16,578 bases of DNA from CAZQLE01 sp964593905. GTDB taxonomy: Bacteria; Chloroflexota; Anaerolineae; Anaerolineales; Anaerolineaceae. Made by a program: the position numbers and the translations under genes. Shown one piece after another: positions 5,943-13,337 of this stretch. How positions within the stretch are numbered: position 1 is the first letter of the stretch; each line of letters begins with the position of its first letter. The notes under the pieces were generated by a model. That model was not told the DNA's origin. It did not search any database and saw nothing but the letters and a program-made list of their open reading frames with translations. The DNA lies in assembly GCA_964593905.1 (NCBI GenBank), contig CAZQLE010000071.1, positions 1 to 16,578 on the forward strand, in the 5' to 3' direction.

Positions 5943-6596
5943 ATGAGCAACCTCTTCGACCCCAACTATATTCCCACCCTGTTATCCCGCATCATCATCC
6001 TGGTGATCGCTTTTTCAGTGCATGAATTTTCACATGCCTTTATTGCCAATGCCTTTGGTGATGACACCCCCCGGCAAAACGGGCGGCTCACCCTCAACCC
6101 GGCCGCTCATCTCGATCTGCTGGGCAGCCTGATGCTGCTGGTGGCCGGGTTTGGCTGGGCCAAGCCGGTGCCCATCAACCCCTATCAGCTCCAGCGCCGC
6201 TCACCCAATGCAGTCATGTGGGTTTCGCTGGCCGGTCCGCTGTCAAACCTGCTGCTGGCTGTACTGGCCGCCATTCCTTTCCGGCTTAATCTGGTGCCGC
6301 TCACCTATTCGGCGGGGATGCTGCCATCGCTGTATATCTTTTTGCTCGAATTCATCGTCATCAATCTATCGCTGATGGTGTTCAATCTCATTCCGCTGGC
6401 TCCGTTGGATGGCGAAAAAATTGCCTACAGCATCTTCCCCGCTTCGTGGGCCAACACCATGGACCGGATACGCCCCTACGCCCCGGTAATTTTGCTGGTG
6501 CTGGTGTTTGTTCTGCCCATGGTTGGGGTTGATATCATCGGCATGATCATGCGCCCGGCAATCACCAACCTGCTCAGACTTCTCCTGGGAGTATAA
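5943..6596 (+). CDS. Site-2-protease-like M50 family metallopeptidase
   Basis: A 217-residue polytopic intramembrane zinc peptidase, or a close relative. The zinc site HEFSH (27-31) lies in the first membrane segment, and the second conserved motif FNLIPLAPLDG (147-157) supplies Asp156 as the third ligand. Between them are GRLTLNPAAHLDLLGSLM and WAKPVPINP, typical of the short stand-alone M50B proteins that lack a PDZ domain. The substrate is unknown; family members process membrane-bound regulators. ATG 5943 is chosen because the hydrophilic Arg-rich in-frame extension upstream is unlike the family. The Shine-Dalgarno is weak (AAAGAAAG). The next gene starts six bases after the stop, so they are probably co-transcribed. 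Confidence 0.88.
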   Translation: MSNLFDPNYIPTLLSRIIILVIAFSVHEFSHAFIANAFGDDTPRQNGRLTLNPAAHLDLLGSLMLLVAGFGWAKPVPINPYQLQRRSPNAVMWVSLAGPLSNLLLAVLAAIPFRLNLVPLTYSAGMLPSLYIFLLEFIVINLSLMVFNLIPLAPLDGEKIAYSIFPASWANTMDRIRPYAPVILLVLVFVLPMVGVDIIGMIMRPAITNLLRLLLGV

Positions 6597-6602
6597 ACTG
6601 CT

Positions 6603-7583
6603 ATGACCGTACAGATCACGATCATCGGACTGGGTAAAATTGGCGCTTCGCTGGGTCTGGCGCTAAAAAGCCAGACTCACCAACTCACCCGTGTCGGCCA
6701 CGACCGTTCCATCACCACCCAGAAAACCGCCGAAAAGATCGGCGCAGTGGACCGCATTGAGATCAACCTTCACGCCGCGGTGGCAAAAGCAGATATTGTC
6801 TTTCTGGCGCTGCCGTTGGATGAAATTCGCACCACGCTTGAACAGATCGCCCCCGATCTGATGGAAGGCAGCGCCGTGATCGATGCCTCCATTCTGCCCG
6901 GCACAGTGGCAGCCTGGGCGCAGGAACTGCTGCCCGCCGGCCGCCATTTTATTTCGGCCATGCCCACCCTGAACCCGGTTTATCTGGAAGATGACGATAC
7001 CGGCATCGATGGCGCCCATGAAGATTTGTTCAAGAACGGCCTGTTTGTCATCAGCAGCCCGCCCAACACCGATTCAGAAGCGCTCAAGCTGGCAGCCGAC
7101 CTGGGCCTGCTGGTGGGCGCCCACACCCTCTTTAGCGATCCGCATGAAGTGCAGGGGTTGACCGCCGCCAGTTATCTTGCACCGCGGCTGGTAGCGGCCG
7201 CGTTTATGAACGCGCTCACCCCCCAGCCGGGCTGGTCTGAAGGCCGCAAGGTGGCCGGTCAACTGCTGGCCGAAATCACCCTGCCCGCTGCCCGTTTCGA
7301 CGAACAAAAAAATCCGGGCGCGGCGGTGCTGCTTAACAAAGAAAACTCGGTGCGCGTCTTAAACGACATCCTGCTCGCCATTCGTGATCTGCGCGATGTC
7401 ATTGAGGATGGCGATGAAGAGGCTCTGCGCAAGCTGCTCGAACAGGCCCAGTTTGGCCGCGAGGCCTGGCTGACCCAGCGGCGCAACCGCGATTGGGATA
7501 CCATCCTCGAAGCGCCCAAGATGCCCAGCAGCGGCGATATCTTCTCGCGTTTCTTCGGTTTTCGCCGCCGCAAAAAAGAATAA
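6603..7583 (+). CDS. TyrA/prephenate-dehydrogenase-like Rossmann-fold dehydrogenase, divergent
   Basis: A 326-residue protein with an N-terminal NAD-binding domain: GLGKIG (9-14), then Asp34 in VGHDRS at the end of beta-2, which favours NAD. Fold pattern and length resemble prephenate/arogenate dehydrogenases. However, the conserved HP(M/I)xG active-site motif is replaced by SAMPTLNP (118-125), and the usual D-x-x-S-x-K strand reads VIDASILPG with no lysine. It is therefore doubtful that it makes tyrosine precursors. The C-terminal half is helical and ends in the basic tail FFGFRRRKKE, which might touch a membrane or nucleic acid. It stands between the M50 peptidase and the GIY-YIG gene with gaps of 6 and 10 bases. 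No other aromatic-pathway gene is nearby. A dehydrogenase of another branched substrate is equally possible. Confidence 0.72.
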   Translation: MTVQITIIGLGKIGASLGLALKSQTHQLTRVGHDRSITTQKTAEKIGAVDRIEINLHAAVAKADIVFLALPLDEIRTTLEQIAPDLMEGSAVIDASILPGTVAAWAQELLPAGRHFISAMPTLNPVYLEDDDTGIDGAHEDLFKNGLFVISSPPNTDSEALKLAADLGLLVGAHTLFSDPHEVQGLTAASYLAPRLVAAAFMNALTPQPGWSEGRKVAGQLLAEITLPAARFDEQKNPGAAVLLNKENSVRVLNDILLAIRDLRDVIEDGDEEALRKLLEQAQFGREAWLTQRRNRDWDTILEAPKMPSSGDIFSRFFGFRRRKKE

Positions 7584-7593
7584 CCGCGCGCGT

Positions 7594-7914
7594 ATGACGG
7601 CCGGTTTCTTTTGCTATATCGTCGAATGCGCCGACGGCTCCTATTACACGGGCTGGACCACTGACCCTGCCCGCCGCGAAAAGCAACACAACCGCGGTAA
7701 TGGCGCACGTTACACCCGTTTGCACCGCCCGGTGCAACTTGTATATGTGGAAGAATTACCCGACCGCTCAACCGCCATGCGCCGCGAGGTGCAGATAAAA
7801 AACCTTAACCACGCGCAAAAGAAAAAACTGATTAACACTCAGCCTACTGGGGGTAAGCCCGATCAGCCTGAGTGGTTGCAAAAGCTTATCCATTCCAGGG
7901 AGGCCTCATCATAA
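7594..7914 (+). CDS. GIY-YIG nuclease-superfamily protein (UPF0213/YhbQ-like)
   Basis: A 106-residue single-domain GIY-YIG protein. The two strand motifs read CYIVECADGSYYTGW (7-21), where YIV and YTG stand for GIY and YIG. They are followed by the conserved Arg of PARREKQHNRG, then the typical KQ-rich helix ending (AMRREVQIKNLNHAQKKKLI). This resembles E. coli YhbQ. Such proteins have been linked to DNA handling, but the role here is unknown. After residue 80 there is a poorly conserved tail. No clear Shine-Dalgarno precedes ATG 7594. The stop TAA overlaps the ATG of galK by one base. Confidence 0.87.
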   Translation: MTAGFFCYIVECADGSYYTGWTTDPARREKQHNRGNGARYTRLHRPVQLVYVEELPDRSTAMRREVQIKNLNHAQKKKLINTQPTGGKPDQPEWLQKLIHSREASS

Positions 7915-9065
7915 TGGACCCAATTTCATCGATCCCCGCTGCGCAATACCTTTCAATAGCCCCCGGCCGGGTTAACCTGCTGGGCGAACATGTAGATTAT
8001 AACGACGGCATTGTCTTGCCTGCGGCGATCGATCGGGTGATCCAACTTGCGGCTGCGCCGGCTGCCGGGCGCGTGGTAACGCTGCGCGCGCTGGACCTGG
8101 ACCAGCAAACCGAATTTTCTCTGGATGGCCTGGCCGATAAGCGCGATGTTCACGGTGCGCCCCTGCCCGACTGGGCGCTTTACCCCGCGGGGGTTGCCTG
8201 GGCGCTGCAAGAGAACGGGCTGCCGGTGAGCGGGTTTAACGGCGCTTTTTCTTCCAACATTCCCATGGGCTCGGGGCTCAGTTCATCTGCCGCGGTCGAG
8301 CTGGCGTTTGCCGCGCTGTGGCAGGCGCTGGGCGGTTGGCAGATCAGCAAGTTAAAGCTGGCTCAAATTGCACAACAGGCCGAACGCGCCTATGTGGGCG
8401 TCAACTGCGGCTTAATGGACCAGTTCGCCAGCGCGCATGGGGTTGAGGGCTGCGCAGTCATGTTTGATACCCGCAGCCTGGAATTTAAACCCGTGCCGCT
8501 GCCACCCAACACGGCCATCGTCATTGCCGATTCGCGTATGCCGCGCAAGCTGACCGGCTCGGCCTATAACGAACGCCGTGCCGCCTGTGAACAGGCCGTG
8601 CGCATCTTGCAGAGCGTTTTGCCCAATATCCGCGCTTTGCGCGATGTCACCCCGCAGCAGTTGCAGACCCACCACGCTCTCCTCGAAGAACAGGTCTACC
8701 ACCGCGCCCGCCATGTTGTGACCGAATGCGCCCGTATGGAACAGGCCCTGGCACTGTTGGATCGGGGCGACGCGGCCGGGTTTGGCCGCCTGATGGTAGA
8801 AACGCACAACTCGCTGCGCGATGACTATGAAGTCAGCCTGCCCGAGTTGGATACCCTGGTCGAACTGGCCTGTGCACAGCCCGGCTGTTGGGGCGCGCGC
8901 CTGACCGGCGCCGGTTTTGGCGGCTGCACCGTGAACCTGGTGGAAGCGCAGCACGCACCCGCCTTTATGGCGGCGCTGCAAGCCGGTTATGCAAAACGCA
9001 CCGGCCGCCAGGCCGAGATTTATCTCTGCCGGGCCAGCCAGGGGGTTCAAGTTAAACATCTTTAG
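7914..9065 (+). CDS. galK: Galactokinase (GHMP kinase family)
   Basis: Phosphorylates galactose to galactose-1-phosphate in the Leloir pathway, in the cytoplasm. The 383-residue length is usual. It has the galactokinase signature GRVNLLGEHVDYNDG (18-32), the ATP loop PMGSGLSSSAAVELA (117-131), the catalytic Asp169 in CGLMDQFASAHG and the C-terminal GHMP motif TGAGFGGCTVNLV. ATG 7914 overlaps the stop of the GIY-YIG gene by one base (TAATG) and has AGGGAGG about ten bases upstream; the alternative start 42 bases earlier would sit inside that gene. No galT, galE or sugar transporter is nearby, so the rest of the pathway must be elsewhere, or the enzyme acts on another sugar. Confidence 0.95.
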   Translation: MDPISSIPAAQYLSIAPGRVNLLGEHVDYNDGIVLPAAIDRVIQLAAAPAAGRVVTLRALDLDQQTEFSLDGLADKRDVHGAPLPDWALYPAGVAWALQENGLPVSGFNGAFSSNIPMGSGLSSSAAVELAFAALWQALGGWQISKLKLAQIAQQAERAYVGVNCGLMDQFASAHGVEGCAVMFDTRSLEFKPVPLPPNTAIVIADSRMPRKLTGSAYNERRAACEQAVRILQSVLPNIRALRDVTPQQLQTHHALLEEQVYHRARHVVTECARMEQALALLDRGDAAGFGRLMVETHNSLRDDYEVSLPELDTLVELACAQPGCWGARLTGAGFGGCTVNLVEAQHAPAFMAALQAGYAKRTGRQAEIYLCRASQGVQVKHL

Positions 9066-9079
9066 GAATTAAATGCAGC

Positions 9080-9108
9080 GAGCGCCGCGGACGCCGACCG
9101 CGGCGCTC
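9080..9108 (+). terminator. GC-rich hairpin after galK, possible terminator
   Basis: An 11-bp perfect stem (9080-9090 with 9098-9108) around a 7-base loop begins 14 bases after the galK stop. It is followed only by TCTT rather than a full T-run, so it may be a weak intrinsic terminator or an mRNA 3'-end stabiliser. Confidence 0.5.
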
Positions 9109-9180
9109 TCTTAAGGAGGAGAAGAAGAGAAGTCGCCCTTGCAAATATCTTATCTCATCCTTGCGTATAGTACTTGACGT

Positions 9181-9200
9181 TTAACCTACGATTAACCTAC
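9181..9200 (+). promoter_or_regulatory. 11-bp-phased direct repeat upstream of ogt, possible operator
   Basis: TTAACCTAC occurs twice, at 9181-9189 and 9192-9200, offset by exactly 11 bases or about one helical turn. It lies 26 bases before the ogt start. A TTGACG (9174-9179) directly precedes it and TATAGT lies at 9166-9171. I cannot assign a firm -35/-10 pair: a promoter with TATAGT as -10 would put the repeats just after the transcription start, as in a repressor site. The rest of the 161-base gap (9066-9226) holds the galK hairpin and nothing else I recognise. Confidence 0.35.
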
Positions 9201-9226
9201 TTACACCCAACAGGAATGAAAGCTCG

Positions 9227-9745
9227 ATGTCTGCACAACCCGCCCTCTGGCTAAATGAGATCAAAACAACCCCGCTGGGAGCGCTTTGTCTGGCAGCCAC
9301 CCCGGCCGGGCTGTGCGGGTTGTGGTATGGCGCGCTCGACTCTACCCCGGCCGCCTGGCAAACCCCCGCTGCCGGCCCTGCCCCCTGGCATCTTGCTGAA
9401 GCGGCCCGGCAGTTGATGGCCTATCTTAACGGCGAACGGCAAGACTTTGATCTGCCCTTTGACCTGAGCAGACTGCCGTCTTTTCACCGCGCGGCGCTCG
9501 AAGCCTGCGCGCAGATCCCTTTTGGTCACACCCGCACCTATGGCGAACTGGCCCGCCAGTTGGGCCGCCCCACGGGCGCTGCCCGCGCGGTGGGTTCGGC
9601 CATGGCCCACAACCCGCTGCCCATCCTCATCCCGTGTCACCGCGTGCTGGGTGGCAGCGGCGCGCTGCACGGCTACACCGCCCCCGGCGGGCTGGCCGTC
9701 AAAGCCTGGCTGCTGCACCTGGAAGGCGTGCATCTTGGACTCTAA
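9227..9745 (+). CDS. ogt: Methylated-DNA--protein-cysteine methyltransferase (Ogt/AGT)
   Basis: A 172-residue suicide repair protein that takes the methyl group from O6-methylguanine (and O4-methylthymine) in DNA. The active-site motif PCHRV spans 136-140, with acceptor Cys137, followed by GGSGALHGYTAPGGLAVKAWLL. The helix-turn-helix part FGHTRTYGELARQLGRP....RAVGSAMAHNP (99-130) is intact. An N-terminal ribonuclease-H-like domain precedes it. It lacks the AraC-type regulatory and zinc N-terminal domain of Ada, so it is the stand-alone repair enzyme. A weak AGGA stands about 11 bases before ATG 9227. The 3' end overlaps the EamA transporter gene by 11 bases. Confidence 0.93.
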   Translation: MSAQPALWLNEIKTTPLGALCLAATPAGLCGLWYGALDSTPAAWQTPAAGPAPWHLAEAARQLMAYLNGERQDFDLPFDLSRLPSFHRAALEACAQIPFGHTRTYGELARQLGRPTGAARAVGSAMAHNPLPILIPCHRVLGGSGALHGYTAPGGLAVKAWLLHLEGVHLGL

Positions 9746-10637
9746 AGGCTGGCTGCGCTTCATTTTGCTCGGGCTCGTCTGGGGGGTGGCTTTCGCCTGG
9801 ATCAAAATTGGGGTGCGCGAAACACCCCCGCTCACCCTGGTGGCCTTGCGGTCATTGATTGCCGCGGCTGCGCTGGGCGGCTACCTGGCCGTTAAAAGAA
9901 TTCCACTGCCGGTGCGCCGTTATGCGCTGGTTTTTCTGGTGCTGGGGTTGTTGAATATCGCCCTGCCTTTCACCCTGGTGGCCTGGGCCGAAAAGCATAT
10001 CCCGTCGGGGATGGCCTCAGTGCTCAACGCAACAACACCATTATGGACCATTATGATTGCCCCCTTCTTTATTCGCGAAGAACGGATAACCCCGCTGCGC
10101 ATACTGGGTTTGCTGCTTGGCTTTGCCGGGGTGGTGATCTTGCTCTCCAACCGGTTTAACGGCCACAGCGGTGATTACCGGCTGGGCGTGGCCGCCATGC
10201 TGGCCGCCACCCTTTCTTATGCCGCGGCGGCGGTCGTTGCCCGGCGGCACACCCCCGGCCTGCCGCCCGAAGCGCAGGCGGTTGGTCAGACCCTGGGCGC
10301 GGTCGTGCTTTTGCTGCCGGCCGCCGTCCTCTTCGACGCTCCGCTGCGCCTGCCACAGCAGCCGCTCACCTGGGCTGCGCTGCTCTATCTCGGTCTACTG
10401 GCCACCTCGCTGGCGGTGACACTCTACTTTGCGCTGATCCACAGCGCCGGACCCACCCGCACAACGATGGTCGCGTATCTGGTCGCCCTGGTGGGGGTTG
10501 CCCTGGGCATCACACTGCTGGGCGAACAATTTGACCTGCCAATGCTGCTGGGTGCAGGCATGATCATTGGCGGCATTACGCTGGTCAACCAGCGCAGCGC
10601 CGCATTTTGGAGGAAACATGGAACAAGCACAACCTGA
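9735..10637 (+). CDS. EamA/DMT-superfamily inner-membrane transporter
   Basis: A 300-residue protein with ten predicted membrane segments in two EamA repeats (roughly 1-135 and 150-290), the usual drug/metabolite transporter layout. The first repeat has FILLGLVWGVAFAWIKIGV and ends with GLLLGFAGVVILL; the second ends with LLGAGMIIGGITLVNQR. The substrate cannot be read from sequence. The start is TTG 9735, inside the last codons of ogt, with GGAAGG about eight bases upstream; the long in-frame extension upstream is only the ogt gene read in another frame. The 3' end overlaps era by 20 bases, so ogt, this gene and era are probably translationally coupled. Confidence 0.86.
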   Translation: MDSKGWLRFILLGLVWGVAFAWIKIGVRETPPLTLVALRSLIAAAALGGYLAVKRIPLPVRRYALVFLVLGLLNIALPFTLVAWAEKHIPSGMASVLNATTPLWTIMIAPFFIREERITPLRILGLLLGFAGVVILLSNRFNGHSGDYRLGVAAMLAATLSYAAAAVVARRHTPGLPPEAQAVGQTLGAVVLLLPAAVLFDAPLRLPQQPLTWAALLYLGLLATSLAVTLYFALIHSAGPTRTTMVAYLVALVGVALGITLLGEQFDLPMLLGAGMIIGGITLVNQRSAAFWRKHGTSTT

Positions 10638-11541
10638 AACATTTCACAGCGGATATGTCGCCGTGATCGGCAAACCCAATGTCGGCAAATCGACCCTGAT
10701 TAACGGTCTGCTCGAACAGAAAATTGCGGCTGTCTCACCCCGCCCACAAACCACCCGCCGCCGCCAGCTTGGCATTCTAACCCGCAGCGATGTGCAGATC
10801 GTATTTGTGGATACGCCCGGCATTCATAAACCGGTGCACAAACTGGGCGAGTTTATGAACCAGGTGGCGCTGGATACACTGGCCGATGCCGATGTCATTC
10901 TCTGGCTGGTGGATGGCTCGACCAGCCTGGATGACGAAGACCGGCTGGTGGCCGACCATCTGAACGCGCTGCGCAAAGCGCCACCTGTCATTCTGGCGCT
11001 GAACAAAGCCGATCTGCTCTCTGCAGAACAAATTGAAGTGCGCATGCGTGATTATCTGGCGCTCTACCCGACCGCCCAGCCCAAGGCGCTTTCGGCGCTA
11101 ACCGGCAGAAACCGCAGCGACCTGTTGGAGAAAATCATCACCCACCTTCCGCCGGGCATGCCTTTCTTTGACGAAGAACAGGTGACCGACCTGTACGAAC
11201 GCGATATCGCCGTCGATCTCATCCGCGAGGCCACCCTGCTGCACCTGCGCGACGAAGTACCCCATGCCCTGGCCGTGCGGCTGGATGAATATCAAGATCA
11301 GGGTGAAGAAAACGCCCACATCAGCGCTACCATCCTGGCCGAGCGCGAAACACACAAAGGCATTGTCATTGGCCGCGGCGGCGAAATGCTGAAACGCATC
11401 GGCACCACCGCCCGGCAGGAAATTGAAAAACTGACCGGCCGAAAGGTTTTTCTGGAGTTGCGCGTTAAAGTGGTGAAAAACTGGCGCGACAACCCGACCC
11501 TGCTGCGCTCAATGGGTTACGCCGCCGAACGCGAGAAATGA
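10618..11541 (+). CDS. era: GTPase Era
   Basis: An essential GTPase that binds 16S rRNA near its 3' end and helps 30S subunit maturation. The 307-residue product has all G motifs: G1 GKPNVGKST (18-26), G3 DTPG (65-68) and G4 NKAD (129-132). The C-terminal KH domain has the RNA-binding loop GRGGEMLK (252-259) followed by the usual LELRVKVVKNWR. ATG 10618 has GGAGG six to seven bases upstream and yields the normal Era N-terminus. It overlaps the transporter gene by 20 bases and is followed eight bases later by the YhhN gene. Era is more often near rnc, recO or ybeY; here it lies among repair and membrane genes. Confidence 0.96.
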   Translation: MEQAQPETFHSGYVAVIGKPNVGKSTLINGLLEQKIAAVSPRPQTTRRRQLGILTRSDVQIVFVDTPGIHKPVHKLGEFMNQVALDTLADADVILWLVDGSTSLDDEDRLVADHLNALRKAPPVILALNKADLLSAEQIEVRMRDYLALYPTAQPKALSALTGRNRSDLLEKIITHLPPGMPFFDEEQVTDLYERDIAVDLIREATLLHLRDEVPHALAVRLDEYQDQGEENAHISATILAERETHKGIVIGRGGEMLKRIGTTARQEIEKLTGRKVFLELRVKVVKNWRDNPTLLRSMGYAAEREK

Positions 11542-11549
11542 GAACCTGA

Positions 11550-12218
11550 ATGCACCCTGCCTGGCTGGGAGGAATTTTCACCGCAGCGCTGGCCGAGTGG
11601 ATTGCAGTCGGCATGAGCTGGCCGCAGGTGCGGCGGGTGACCAAACCGCTGACCATGATCCTGATTCTGGTCTGGTTCAGCCTGAGCGGCGCCTGGCGCG
11701 GCAACCTGTTCTGGTTTGGCCTGGGATTGGTGTTTTCACTGACCGGTGATGTGTTGCTGCTGCTGCCGCCCCGTTTTTTTCTGGGCGGGTTGGCCGCATT
11801 TCTCACCGCGCATATCTTTTACATCCTCGGGTTCACCGGGTATACTGCACCGGTGGTGCGCTGGGAGGGGCTGCTCATCACCCTGGGGGTTGGGCTGCTG
11901 GCGGTATGGTTTGGCAGGCCCATCGCCGCGGGTGCGCGGCGTAAATCGGGCGGCAAGATGATGATTCCCGTGGTTTTTTATCTGACCATCATCAGCCTGA
12001 TGGTGATCACCGCGCTGCTAACCCTGTTCAACCCCGCCTGGCCCCCGCTGGCCGCCCGCACAGTCACCGCCGGGGCGCTGCTCTTCATCCTCTCAGATAC
12101 CCTGCTGGGCACCCGCCAGTTTGTGCGCCGGGTGCGCTATGATTCGGTATTGATCATGCTCACCTACCACGCCGGGCAGGTTTTAATTACCCTCGGTGCT
12201 TTGCTCGCCTTCGCTTAA
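11550..12218 (+). CDS. YhhN/TMEM86 (lysoplasmalogenase-like) membrane protein
   Basis: A 222-residue protein with about eight membrane segments, belonging to the YhhN family. Some relatives (TMEM86) hydrolyse the vinyl-ether bond of lysoplasmalogens; most bacterial members are uncharacterised. Recognisable family motifs, in order, are VTKPLTM (30-36), FSLTGDVLLL (62-71), FLTAHIFYI (84-92), LFILSDTLLG (178-187) and TYHAGQVLI (205-213). The acidic and histidine residues of these motifs lie within the membrane, as in the family. The start at ATG 11550 is eight bases after era and lacks a good Shine-Dalgarno site, so coupled translation is likely. Confidence 0.85.
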   Translation: MHPAWLGGIFTAALAEWIAVGMSWPQVRRVTKPLTMILILVWFSLSGAWRGNLFWFGLGLVFSLTGDVLLLLPPRFFLGGLAAFLTAHIFYILGFTGYTAPVVRWEGLLITLGVGLLAVWFGRPIAAGARRKSGGKMMIPVVFYLTIISLMVITALLTLFNPAWPPLAARTVTAGALLFILSDTLLGTRQFVRRVRYDSVLIMLTYHAGQVLITLGALLAFA

Positions 12219-12230
12219 TCAGGAGCCCTT

Positions 12231-13337
12231 ATGCAAACGCCCTCCTCTTCACCCCCGTTTACAAAACCCGCGCAGTTGCTGCCCGGCGACCGCATCGCGG
12301 CCGTCAGCCTTTCGTGGGGCGGTCCGGGCACCTTCCCCTGGCGCTATCAGGCCGGCAAACGCCAGCTTGAGGCGGCTTTTGGGGTGCGGGTGGTTGAGAT
12401 GCCGCACACCCTGGCCGATGCCGCCTGGCTGGCACGCAACCCGCAGGCGCGCGCCGATGATCTGATGGCCGCCTTTGCCGACCCCGACATCCGCGGCATT
12501 ATCTCCACCATCGGTGGAGACGATTCCATCCGCCTGCTGCCGCATGTCGATCTGACCGTGCTGCGCGAAAACCCCAAGGTGTTTATGGGCTACTCAGATA
12601 CCACCGTCAGCCATTTTCTCTGCCGCGCTGCCGGGCTGGGTTCTTTTTATGGCCCGGCCTTCATGGCCGGCTTTGGCGAAAATGGCGGGCTGCTGCCCTA
12701 TATGACCGCAGCAGTGCGCCGCATTTTGTTCAGCGCCGAAACACCCGGCCCGGTTGAGCCCAACCGCGACGGCTGGACCGTGGAACACCTGGACTGGGCC
12801 GACCCAACCCTGCAGGAACGCAAGCGGACCCTGCAACCCTGCACCGGTTGGCGGTTTTTGCAGGGCACTGGTGTGGCGCGCGGCAGGTTGATCGGCGGCT
12901 GTGTGGAAGTGTTGGACTGGCTGCGCGGCTCACCGCTCTGGCCGGGGCCGCACGAATGGCAGGGTGCGATCCTGTTTATTGAGACCTCTGAAGAAGCGCC
13001 TTCGCCCGAAAGCGTGGTGCGCATGTTGCGCGCCCTGCGGGCCGCCGGGGCCCTGGAGCATTTATCGGCCCTGCTGGTCGGCCGTCCCGGCGGACCGGTG
13101 GACCCTGCGCAGTTTCCGGCCTACGACCGGGCGGTTTTGCAGGTGATCTGCGATGAAATGGGAAATGCAGAGCTGCCGGTTGTGGCCGGGATGGATTTCG
13201 GGCACACCGACCCAATCATGGTTCTGCCGCTGGGCATTGAGGCCGAGGTCAATTGCGAGACACATACCTTCTCGTTGTTGGAAGCAGCCGTCACCCCGCG
13301 TTCTGACGCATCACAGGCCGGCAGACAAAACAGCTAA
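12231..13337 (+). CDS. S66-family serine peptidase, MccF/LD-carboxypeptidase type
   Basis: A 368-residue cytoplasmic serine peptidase. The triad can be placed at Ser122 in GYSDTT, Glu251 in FIETSEEAPSPE and His325 in MDFGHTDP. The family contains LD-carboxypeptidase, which trims murein tetrapeptides during recycling, and MccF, which confers immunity to microcin C-like nucleotide peptides. Between the domains is a Trp-containing stretch (about 181-224: GWTVEHLDW, then GWRFLQGTGVARGRLIGGC) that resembles MccF more than E. coli LdcA, and the length is also MccF-like. Whether it recycles murein or detoxifies aminoacyl nucleotides is open. AGGAG stands five bases before ATG 12231. It is the last gene of the plus-strand run and its stop overlaps that of the converging YitT gene. 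Confidence 0.88.
   Translation: MQTPSSSPPFTKPAQLLPGDRIAAVSLSWGGPGTFPWRYQAGKRQLEAAFGVRVVEMPHTLADAAWLARNPQARADDLMAAFADPDIRGIISTIGGDDSIRLLPHVDLTVLRENPKVFMGYSDTTVSHFLCRAAGLGSFYGPAFMAGFGENGGLLPYMTAAVRRILFSAETPGPVEPNRDGWTVEHLDWADPTLQERKRTLQPCTGWRFLQGTGVARGRLIGGCVEVLDWLRGSPLWPGPHEWQGAILFIETSEEAPSPESVVRMLRALRAAGALEHLSALLVGRPGGPVDPAQFPAYDRAVLQVICDEMGNAELPVVAGMDFGHTDPIMVLPLGIEAEVNCETHTFSLLEAAVTPRSDASQAGRQNS

Noticed and set aside
8412..9059. 215-residue minus-strand frame opposite galK
   Set aside because: Antisense to conserved galactokinase motifs; no recognisable protein features.
9139..9180. TTGCAA and TATAGT as a promoter for ogt
   Set aside because: The spacing is 21 bases, too long for a standard sigma-70 promoter; noted only in the direct-repeat entry.
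9216..9254. 12-codon upstream ORF overlapping the ogt start
   Set aside because: The ATG lies directly on the only Shine-Dalgarno-like bases and there is no sign of selection; most likely chance.
9251..9835. 194-residue minus-strand frame opposite ogt
   Set aside because: Gly/Arg/Gln-rich antisense shadow of a gene with an intact PCHRV site.
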